Origin: Spirometra erinaceieuropaei
Taxonomy: Eukaryota; Platyhelminthes; Cestoda; Diphyllobothriidea; Diphyllobothriidae
Direction of reading: 5' to 3'
Length of the DNA: 64,000 nt
Assembly: GCA_902702965.1 (NCBI GenBank)
Contig: CACRXP010000017.1
Location: 1,610,417-1,674,416, forward strand
The notes below the pieces were generated by a model. It saw only the letters and a program-made list of their open reading frames with translations, did no database searches and had not been told where the DNA came from. Position numbers and translations under genes: made by a program. Of this stretch, positions 33,504 to 45,500 are shown in pieces. Positions within the stretch are counted from its first letter, which is position 1; each line of letters begins with the position of its first letter.

Positions 33504-36500
33504 GTAGCTATTTATTTCTTGCATTGCTCCTTTTCTGAGTTCGGGTTATAAAAACTTGTCTTAATTCCAGGTTTAGTCGTCCTGAAATGGTGAGGCATAC
33601 ATGTTTGTTGTTACCATCTCCCCACTGAAGTCAGTTTATCTAGAAAACGTGAGCTATAACCCCCTGTTGCTGCAATAGGATCGATCAGTTTGTTTGAGGT
33701 CGACTAATCATCTCCAGTACTTCCAGTCGTTAGTCAGTCACGCGATTGAAGAATACAACCCGAGTTTTTTATGTGCACGAATAGACGTCTATGTTAAATC
33801 AGTGTTAGAAAGACGTTTGACCCTTGGCAGACATACAAACATTTATTTAGGAATGTAGGAAATCAACTAGTTAGATTGCTTAGAAGAAGAGTTTACAAAT
33901 GAAGTCGAACCCCCCTGACTCTTACCTTGTCCCACTTATCTTTTAAAACCGACATTTTCGCTATTTGATAATCAGAATAAACTTCCTGTGACCCGTTAGC
34001 AGGCAAACGCTAGATTTTGATGGCAACCAAATAAAATATGTATAATCTTTTCTAGCTAACAATCTTGACTGCCTTCCGAATCCACTTACTTTTTTTTGAT
34101 TCACACCCGACCACCTTCGGAAAAATATTCACTCGTTCGTCAGCGCCAGGTTTTGTTTATCTTCACGCACTATGGTCCGGTTTTCCTCACTTCTCTTGCT
34201 TCGCCAAAGGCCTCTCATATTTTGGCCTTATTCATTTGCCAAAGGTCCGAATAACGAAGCTTTATCGTCTCGTTCTGCGCATATCCTCTGAGAGCACCTC
34301 ATCGGGCTTGGTGATCAAGCCGCTTCTGGAAAATATCGTAGAAAGCTTTGTTTTGCGGTGTCTGGTATGTCGTTTGTCACTTTCGTGTGCTAATGTGAGA
34401 ACTTCCTTTGCTTCACTCATTCACATCTTGAAAAAGTATCTTCTTTTGTTTTAGCCTCTTCCGCCCCACTTGACGTCTATAAAATTTGCCAGTTGTAAGC
34501 TTTTAGCCAACTGTTGCATGAAAGACAATGAGCTTAATCGGGCTCTCAGACTCTTAATCCAGGTAAGACAACGGTTTCTACTGCCTCTGCGTTAGCTCCC
34601 TCGATTGCTTCTCACCTCAGTCCGACATGCTAGTTCGGAGATGAGACAAAATACGGCCTGTCGCCTAACTTCTACCTCCATTGCTGCGGAAGTAAGGCTG
34701 ACGTTACTTGATCTGAGGCCGGATATGAAGGGCCTGTTTGGGGAAGTGTATAGGGGAGGAAGCTGAAGATAACTGCATTATGGACACGATTAAAATGGCG
34801 CATGAAATATGAACTGGCTATTCTCCGTGATAAGAAAATATGTTTTTTCCTCAACTTCTTCAGCAAGTCTTCTAGAAATTCCAATTTAGAGAATTCGTTT
34901 CCAAAAATATACGAATTATTTCCTAATCAAAGTCGGCCAGTTGATATATATATTTTGAAGAAAACAAGTCCTTTGGTAAAGATAATACAATTTATTTCGT
35001 AAATTTTCGGCTTTGGTTCCCCAAGTCGTCCTCAGGCGTGAAGCAAGTGAGCAAAACAGTTAAAATTTAAGCATGCCTAAAAATCGGTATTGCCCTGTTG
35101 CTCTTATTAGTCAGCCTTCACAGTAGATTGGCATTATGTTCTGATCGGCTAAATCCTTTTCCACTTTTCTTTGAGTTTGTTGTACAAAGCATCCAATTCG
35201 ACGTGACGATTGACACATGAATTATCAGAATGAATGGCCTGTAAAGATTCTCGGACTTTCTTAGATGAGCATCAATCAACACACCGAATCGGATCCTGTG
35301 TACAACAATCTCAGGGAATAGTAGAAAAGGCGTTAGCCGATCAGAACATGATGCCAACCCACTGTGAAAGCTGACTGGTAGGAGTGACAGGGCGATTTCG
35401 ATTGTTAGCCATGCTTAAATTTTAACACTTTTGCTTAATTACTTCGCATCTGAGGACGACTTGGGGAACCAAAGCCGAAAATTTACGAAATACCTTGTGC
35501 TATCTTTCCCAAAGGACGTATTTCTTTCGAATTATGATTTTTGGAATGCCTGTTTTCAAATTCGGTACCACCTGATTTACATCATTCTAATAGTCGCTGT
35601 GCGACTGCCTGTGAGGGTTCTGGTATGAGCCCCAAGGCACAACGGAACGAGCATGTTCCTTAACCTGATCGGTGAGCGCCCACTATCATAATTAGTATTC
35701 CCGATCACAACCGACAGGACAACGGGCCCGTGGCTCAATGTTAGAGCGTCCAACTCCATGACCAAAGATCCCGGGTTCGAATCTCAAGTGATCCACACTT
35801 GGGGTTGGGTATGACTGGCTGATGACGGCTAATAAGCCAGAAATGGCCATTTCGGTCTCCCTTGTCTTTGTCGGTACCACTTGATTTACATCATATGTAT
35901 ATCACTCATAAGTTATGCATTTTGAGACGGCCGTCATATTGTCCTTATTTTTAGGCGATCCAGCTGGATTCGACGGATTTGAGTCTTTGGTTTAAGGTAG
36001 CCTCTGCCTCAATCAAGCTCTGTCAGACTGAACTTGCAACTTCGGCACTGTTGCATATTTTGAATGAGAGGCCATCACATCCTTTTGCACTCCACTTAGC
36101 ATTACCCTTCTTCCTGGGAATTTCGGAATTGGAAAGTAAGTTTCAATCTCAAGCCATGTTGTCTGCAGTTAATCCAAGCCTGACCATTGTGTTAGGAAAG
36201 CGACTTGCTGCGTGTCAAGCGAAAGATGTCGTGTCTTACTTAAGAGTTGTCTAGGTGACTAATCGGTTGGCCATGCTTTTTGGGGGCGTCCAGTTTCTCT
36301 ACAGTTTCATCCTCTTTCTGCCAATACTTCTATGCCTCACCAGGTGAGCGCCCCAGTTGTTTCTAGAAGCGACCACGGTATTTCTTGACACCGAATCCAG
36401 GTGGGGAGGCGAGGAGAGTGCAGGATATGCTGCGCAAGTCTAATCCCACTATAAACTAATTTACGCCTCACCTGCTTCACCTTGCTGTGGGGCGCACGGT

Positions 36501-39500
36501 GGAAATCATCGGGCACGGCATTTGAAATGTCATGATTTGTCTTCTTCAAGAAGCTTTGCTGTCTGTATCTCTCAGGGTTTGCATGCTTTCTACATAAACA
36601 ACGGATGGAAGGTCTGTTAAAGCGCATCCCATTCGTATGCTTTACATTCCTTTGAACTGTTACGGTCATCACCGCCTTTAAATGTTCTTTGCTATGCAAT
36701 TTCGCTCTCTAAACTTAATTGTCTTCTTATCTTCTCATACAGCTTGCCTCGAGCTTTCCGTCCGCACACTGCTAATGGACCCTGCAGACGAGGCAGCCAC
36801 TTACTGTATTCAGCGGGTTCTTCAATTGCAACCCAGCCTCGAATACCTCGTTGAGAGGGTCCTAATTTCCGAGTACGTTAGGGCTGCTTCCTTTGGTCCG
36901 CTTTCTGTTTTCTCATTGAAATTTTTATTTCCACACTGCTACCTGGTCCGAGGGGTGTTTGGATCGTGCCCCTCACATAGTTCAACGTGGCAACGCATAA
37001 CTCGTCAACTGAATAGATGTTGAATTACAGCCGTTACCAAACGAATATGTCCTGAAGGTTTGCGCGGCCAAAAGCGTGGAGTGTATCGCCAGTTGTTAGA
37101 ATCAGTGCTGCACGGTGCTATTTGGACGTTGTTACCCGAATCCACTGTTGGGTCTTCGAATATCATGGTTGTCTTAGAGGACAGTTGGCGTGTCGTGGTT
37201 GTCGGTAATGACGCTGAAACTACTGCCTATATCCTTGTCTACATCGTGGCGAATTCTCAACATGCCCTCCTTTCACGGCGTTGTCTGGTCCAGTCCAGCA
37301 GTGGCTGACTCAGGATGACTCGAACGCATTCGTCTTGATGCAGCGCACTTTGCTGCCCCCATAACTACTCGTTCTCTGTTTGGGCTCCAAATTGTTATTT
37401 GACACAAGATACTTTTTTCCTTTGCAGAATTCATCATTATGTTTCCAATCTCGTTATGCATCAAGTACCGGTCAGGTCTACTATTTCTTTGATTTTAATC
37501 CGTAATCAATCGATTCACCGTATCACGAGGAATCTTCGAAACTCTACCCTTTTCTTGATGAGTCCTGTGTATGAAGTTTAAAATCACCAAGGCCCCCTTT
37601 TCCATCGTATTTGACATTGTAGACCCAACCTTCTTTCGCTGCCACTGTCTGAAGAGTTGAAACGAGAGGTGAGTCAGTGATGTTGACCAGCACTCTCTCC
37701 TTCACCAATCGTTTGCCTGACTTGCTTGCCTTTACCAGGAGCACATCTGTGCTAGTCTAGTGTAAGCACGGAACCGGTTGTCCATGGAACACGATAGCAA
37801 TTATCGGTGGCCGGTGCGAACACCATTGCCTTGCACATGGATTGCATTACGATAAAAGAACCTGTCCCTAAACGGACTGTACCTCTGCACAGATCCTAAA
37901 CGGCTACCAAGCAGTTGTGGGTAACAGGCTCTGGATATGGAGCTATAGGCTACATCGGCCGCTGTCCCCTCCCCCCCCACCCCCATCTTATTTTCTCCAG
38001 TCCGCTTGATTCGGAATTGGTATTGGCGCATGGTGGGAAAGAGAAGGCCGAGTGAAGTCGACCTTAAGGTAGCCTTATTTAGGCCTACGAATGGCTTTGT
38101 TGCCTCCCTGTAACAATTCTGGTGCACCTTTAAACTATTGCAGTGCGTCAAAAGTCGTGGCGGGGAAAGCTACCACCTGACAGGACAAATCCACCCCTCT
38201 CTAAACTGAGGGTCAGGCAGGGTAAACCTGCTTTTGAGTTCACTCTTGATGTACACTCCTAAACGAGAGATCCCGGATCCTCCTCCTGAAGTGTAGGTCA
38301 CACGTCATATCACGTCAGTCGCTGCAGTCATTTGCATCTTCTGTCGGTTTCACTCGGAAATGATGTGTAATGGAGGAGAAAGTGAGACCAATCCAGCATG
38401 CGTCCACTGCGTGCTTTCCTGACTGCAGTAACTCCGACAAGCACTCGAACCAGCATGATGTGCTAAATATCGTAACTCGGTAGGGTGCGAATTGGATGGC
38501 CAAATTGGTACTCTTCCTATATTTAGGGTTAAACTGATTCCCCACTCTGAAGGTGGCAGCCCTCCGATGAGAAATTAAGGTATCTTTATTGAAGCATATT
38601 TTATGCGCATTTGTGCGTCACCCCGTGTAAGGGTTCAGCTACTGCACGCGCCCACATTTTTAGTCGTTTTTACTCTGTTCTACCACCGAAAATGATTTGA
38701 AGGACAAGGGGATGAGTCTGATGTGACGCAAGTCTCCGAGCACAAATCGCCCTCGCCATTCCTCCAATGCAGTTAGCACCTTCCTCTAGTGGGATGGTAC
38801 CTGTCGGCGCGCGCCAAAACATACCTTGTCTCTCTCCTCTAAGCGAACCCAATTTTGCACGCGACGTTGCCGTTTTCTGAGAACCACACCGGTTTTCCCC
38901 CCTTCTGGTTCTGTTCGCTATACGAAACGATTATCGCGCTATGGCCGCTGCGTTGAACACACCGTTGGGGAGCTACAGGCGCCGGTTAGGTCAGAGTGTG
39001 ATGACGAACAACTTCAACTATGTCTGCTTTGTGACCGTTAATCCACCACATTGTGTCTCTTCCTGGGATTTCCGTATACCTCGGACGTAGGATCGAGGAA
39101 TTATTTTGGTACATAAGTCGGGCTTGGCAGTCGATTTCGCCTTCATAGAGTTTACTAACATTTTAAGCCAAAAAGTCCGACAGTTAGGCACGCAAACGTT
39201 TTTAGTACGATACCTAGCATCTAGGTACAAGAGAAATACTGAAAAATCACCTGCTGCATGTTTCGGCACTGAATCAGTGTACTGGTCGTTTCAGTGGGAA
39301 AACTTTCTCTTCTTCGCCCATAAGCGACCACTCCAACGGACCCCTTCAAAAAAAAACAAAGCACTTTCATCTAAGAGGCAGAGCGGCACCTTTGGACTGC
39401 ATTCCATCTTCTCCTTCTCTTTGCCTCTGCAAATCCAGTCTCTTATCGATTTTAGATGGACTCGCGCGTCTCGGAGACCCGAGATGGCTATCTAAAGCAG

Positions 39501-42500
39501 TTGCAGAACATACACGAGTCCAGAAGGATCAAGACTGTGAAGTTTCCAAAGCCCCTCTCTTCGGTCTCGTAAATCAGCCATTTAACTGAAACGCTTTTTT
39601 GTTTTTATGTTGGAAACTCGGACGTTCTTCTGAGGCTGTTTTTGTGCTAGCTCTTTAGGATGATTTTTGCTATTGTTAACAGCGTCTGCATATTTCTAAA
39701 CTCCTGGAGATAAAGTCATGCAAAACCTGTGAATGCTAGTTTAGTAGTTTATTTACATGCATTCCTTCGAATAGTTCTGACGGGCATTGTTGAATGGAAA
39801 AAGCTCCATCTCCTTCCTCAAAATTAACACAATGACAGTTAAGAACTTTGTCAGTTAGTCATTTTTCGGTGGCAAAAATTCTTTTTAAACTTAGAAACAT
39901 CTCTCTTTTTTCATAAAATCGCCTCTGTTTGTTATTTACTGGTGGAAGTTCCAATAAGGTAGGTTCGGCCAAAGAACAATACTTTGGATTACTCGATGAC
40001 ACACTACACCCACTTAAGGACAACCGCGCCCTCGATGCAATCTCCATTTTTCGCCCTAATTGCTTCCACCCCTACGCCACGCGAATTAGTAAATACAGTA
40101 AACATGGAATTTATGAGACGATTGGAGTCCTGTGTTTTTGCTGAGTGAGTGTTGATCGACTGTTGAGGGTCTTGTATACGACCCACGGTGCCTTACAGTG
40201 ATGGCATCTCTCAAAAGCAAATCTGGCTGTAACCAACGGTATTATGAGTAGGATCCTTCAGCAATAAAATGGCAGTCGGTTCTAGTTTAAACCAAGTCCC
40301 CTGACCAAGTCCCCTGACCCAGTTTCGGCTAATTCACCATGCATTTTATAACGACTCGGAAAATAGTCCCAGGAATCACCGACTGGCAGTTAAGCGGACA
40401 GGTGTACAACTTATGGATGAGCCGCAAATTGAATTCGTCCCATGCCCGTAACTACTACTGGGGCCTACAAATAATTCCTCTTCCGAGCAACAATGAGTGC
40501 CTGCTGTTCCATTGGTTCCCGGGAACCAATAAACTCCAAATGATTGGCGGAGGTCGCGAACAAGCCGTCATCTATCATGTTTAACGCGGAAAAGATAAAA
40601 AAGTACGCCTATTGACAGTGTTACGCTACGATTGAGACGGCCGTCTGGGGCTTATCCGGCTCTCACTCGACTAATCATAGGTTTGCCGACTACTTAGGAC
40701 CAGAAAGACGAATGGGCGCGCAAACAATGCAGCTGGTCTACGAGGTATTCGTGCATAAATTACGTGTTTCGGCGTCTTCATTTTTCTGCGGCAGCCTCAT
40801 CACTCGGTTCTAAATCCTATGTTTTTGATTTTTTCCTAGGTGGGAGTGTCTAACTGCTGCTGTTGTTGAACTGTTTGACCTGCTGGATGCTGAACAGGTT
40901 TGCGCGTTTGTCCTCTTCATCAATTGCATTTTCGATTTTATCAGCAAACTTCTTCCAGGGAGTTAGATCTTGCGTGCTATCCTAGACCCCCTAATTTCTG
41001 ATGTGCATATTACCTTGAAAGTTCCTAGTTGCTAGTCGGGCCCCTGAACAGTTTCTTTCGAGCTTACTACCTGTCCTGAGATTATTACATGACAGCATCT
41101 TACGCTTCTCACTCATTTACAATGTTCGCTTTAGCTAGGAGACGGAATAGGGTTGGGACCGTAGCCATTCCACCTTTTATATGTAGAGCTGCAAGCCATA
41201 TTAAGGACATGTATTTTCTTTGTCGCCGACCCGCTTTCTTTAGCTGCGTTTTTAACGGCTTTTTTAGCTTCTTACTGGAGGGAAATGTACTATTTTCACA
41301 AGCCGACCGGGAGCGCTCATCATTAACACATAAGGGGACTCGCGTTCTGTTTTTCACATATGCACATTCACCGTCTATAGACCCAAAGCTGAAAATTGCC
41401 TGTCTCACTTTTAAATCTGCTTGTTTACCCTACCGAATTCGGCTGGAGGATATTGATCACAGCCCCTTGAGTGTTTGATATATCCCTCATCTATCCGAAA
41501 GGCGATCAACTCGGTCCTCGACTTGGCCTCGCTTTTCCCGGACGGCGTATTCCCCGAACAACGGACGAGAACCATGGAGGCCACCGCCTCGCCCGCTGAC
41601 CAGGAGGTGTCTCCCTCATTGGGTGACCTACCATCTTCAAACACTGGTTCTCAACCGCCGGGGAAAGAAGAGACGGACTCCTCCGACAATCTGCTGGAGA
41701 CGGATGAAGCCTCTGCGTCACCTGATGTCCAACTGGAAAATCAGCCGGAGGTCGTGCTCGACTGCGAGAACAAGCCCCGCGCTATTCCGACTGAAAATCC
41801 GTCGGACGGTCGCGAGGATCGCAATACAAAGGCATGACATTCCCTCTGATAACCTTACTAGCCTTTTACCCCCATCGATAATGCGGGCATATAAAGCGCC
41901 CGAAGGTTTGAAGGCCACAAATAATACCGGTTTATGTCAGCACTTTAGTTTCCACACATGCTCTCCATTCAAGGTAGTTTCAGGGGGATGTGAGTCCTTC
42001 GGTTGCATATTTGTGGACTGCCCCCATTGCCGCGTGTAATGCCCCAAAGACGTTGAAACGAAGCTCGTAGGAACATGGCCCAGGACACCGAGAATTCTCA
42101 ACCTACGTGACCCATATACCCACGGACAAATAAATCTCGAATCCTTATGACGTACTCCTGTGCCCACCACATATTTTTTCGGGGAGTTAATGACATTTGC
42201 ACCACTCCTATTGTATTATTCAACTTAACACCCAGAATGCTATATTGAAAAGTGTTAGGACGTTGTATAATCCCGAGATCCGTTTCAAAAATTGACTTTT
42301 ATTCTTTCTAACCCACTCTTCACACCTATGCACAGTCTAACGGCGTATTACTAGTAATGCTTTTATTTGCCACGCGATTTCACATTTGCTCAGTTGTGTT
42401 TTGCCTTTTTAAAATGACAGACGATGTACTGCATCGATTTTACCAGAATGTGTAAAAATAGACTACATCAACCACCCGCGCAGTATCGCGTTGCCTCGCC

Positions 42501-45500
42501 ATAAGGATCCGTGGGAACGGGCATTGTCTCTGGGATATGTTATGATTTATCTTTACCCGAACGCCTGCCCTGTAAGACGTCAAAGAATCTCAGTCAAAGC
42601 CATTCGCAAATACCATTAGGGAATTTCAAAATAAACTGTCAGCATGGCATTGCCGACGAAGACAAGGGAGGCTGGAATGGTCATTTCTGGCTCATTAGCC
42701 GTCGTCAGCCAGTCATATCCAACCCCGAAGTGTGAGACACCTGGAACTCGGTCCCGCGACCTGTTATTTAGGAGCCCAACGCCTCTAACCACTGGACCAC
42801 AGGCTCGCTGTCCTGTCGGTTTCGATCGGGAATATACAATAGTAGAAGGGACGCACACCGATGGTTTTTACGGAACTCACTCGCCCGGTTGTGCCTTAGG
42901 GATCTCTCAAGCCCACCTCTTCCCGTGTCCCAGCCCTAACGCAAACCCTAAACTTAGCTGAAATTTTAACCCTAGCCCTAATCTCACCGTATTGAACTAG
43001 TATAAGTATCCAATCAAAGGTATCATGCATAAACCCATCGTTAACCGAAGACTTTGCTTTATCTCGTATCTAATAAAAAACGCCGACGTTCTCTAACGCG
43101 TTCCCTCGTTTGATCTCCCGCTTTGCCGTCCGGTGCTGTGTTTCGTCCTCGAGCCCCTCGGGCAGTGTTGACTTGAGTCTTCATGATCCCGATTCATGTC
43201 CTCGGATAATAATGTCGATAGCAGCATGTAAAACGGAAAGTTTCCTGTCGTTTACATCTGCCCCTTTCTTTTAGGCGCAGCAGGAATACGAGTCTGTACA
43301 GAGCCTTTCCCTTAGTCGTGCTCGTCGCAACCGTCGAATCGCTGCGGAGAAGTGGCGTCTGGGTGCCGCCAGCCTTGGACACGATAGCTCTCCCGCCTCC
43401 GGTTTGGATCCGTTTATCTCAGCCGATGGTACTGCTTTGTCTTCACGCCGTATCCGGACCGGTGGTTCTGCTTCTCACCGACTCCATCAGCGCCATGACC
43501 ATCGTTCTCACCACAAACAAAAGTGGATAGATTTGGCCACAACCCTTCGCAGCCTTCTACCTGCCTCTTACAGGTCTGCAGGCTTATCTTTTTCGCCTAA
43601 CCCAATGGGGTCAAGAGCCTCGTTTAATGACTGTGTGCTAGCTTTACAGCACTCGCGGCTACTTCGATAGTGTAGAGGTCCTACTGAGATTGTTATTTTA
43701 AGGGCTTATAAAATGACAGAAACTGAGCACTCTGGCTGCAAGTTATATTTACAACATTCATCAATTTCGAGCTATTTGTATCTATCGAGAATAAGTTTGG
43801 CATTTACACAAAATGCGGGTTTACCACAAAGTAACGGCTGCATTCGGCGTGTGCTTATCATGAAAGACGGTTGATCCCTCTGCTCGGAAGCATTTGCTCA
43901 CGTCTGTGTGTAGATTGCCGCTTCATTCCAGAACCTATAGAAATGCAGAGGAAAGAGGGGAACGCGGACCCTATGTATGACTTATATATTATAAGGCAAC
44001 CTTTTATGTAGCCAAATTTACATACTCATCACGTAATGGCTGTCTTCTTTATTCCGCCCAGGCGTTTCTTAGCCACCTGATCATTTTTTCCGTTCTTTCT
44101 CAAGGGAAATTGCTCATACGTTCGAGCAGGAATATCTGGAGAATCACGAAGGTCTACCGAGGAAGGCGGTTGTAGACGAAGACCGTCCCGATCGACCCTC
44201 GACTCTGGAAGAAAGTGAGATTTCTTTTAAGAGGCCCGTTAGCTCCTTCCTGCAATCTAGGTCAGGAGTGCCCCCCCGGTCGTATTCGCTCCTAGGGCCT
44301 AAATGAGAGCCCGAAATGGCCTGTTCCTCTTTAACTTGCACTCTTGTTTCAGTGCTAAACTCTGACCTGTTGCGCATCGTGATCGCCCGTTGAAGTGACA
44401 ACCGATCACTCCGTTAGATGAGGCCCACACATACCAATTCATAATTTTTTTAGCCCTGTAGACCCTCGCTTGAAACATAACCCACCTGTAGTTACAATCC
44501 TAATCCCATCTCCTAGCTACAACTTCCGCTCACAGAAATCCCTCTAGTCAAGGCTGTACTTCCGATTCTGAATCTGTCTGCCTGTATAATTTGTTATATG
44601 TTTGAAAACTGCCATTTTCATATCATCTGGTCGATTCCCATAGCCATGACAGTTTGATCGTCTTAAGTAACGACCACCAGCGAGTGCTTCACAGATTTGG
44701 TGCAGCACCTGTGACTTAGAGGAAATTAGTTTATAGTTAGACAGACATGGCCAGCGTCTACCGCACTCCCTCACCACTCAGCTGTCTTGGTCCGATGTCA
44801 AGACGACCGGAGATGAGTGTGGGCACAGTGGCTCAGAACGTTAAACAGTCTGCATACGCGTGTCACCCACCTGGTCATCAGTACATGTAGCCGGCTGCAG
44901 TTAGTATGACTCGGATCTCACGTGAGTAGGAAGGCCCCATAGAGAAGTCCTTCCAGTCTGGCCCTCAGTCCTGAGGAGGACCGACTTATCCCATTAGTTG
45001 GCGACCTTTCTCTGCGTCGTAGTCAAACCAGCAAATGTTCTCAGATTCTTGCCAGAGGACATCTACTGAGACGACTGATGTAACCTTCTCCACAGGAACA
45101 AGCGAAAGCATAGACACCCAAAAAGGTTGTCTTATAATCGTCCTGCCATTCTTGCTTTCTAGCGAAAGGAGCCGAGAATTCACGAGAAACGCCTTATGTT
45201 TGGGAGTCCAAGACCGTCCGAACAAATCTTGTTCCTAGTCTTCATCTCACAAATTCATTGGATGCGCTTTGTCTATCTGCTAGCCTAGTAAACAAATAAC
45301 TTATTCTTAACAGCAATAACAAAGGATAACTCGCCCTTCGCATAGTCCATTGAGCATGATGGGTTCTGTTCGTTCCCACCATCTACTAACGTTCATCCCA
45401 TTGGCTACCCAAGCTTTCCACCTTCGTCCCAACAATATCTGTTCCGCACGGGTAGCCGACAGAACGACGGCTGTTGGCTTGATCAGTAACATCAGCTTGA

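Noticed and set aside
40339..40584. 81-codon plus-strand open frame
   Set aside because: Lies in a CABIN1 intron, contains a palindrome, and has no recognisable domain or splice phase fit.
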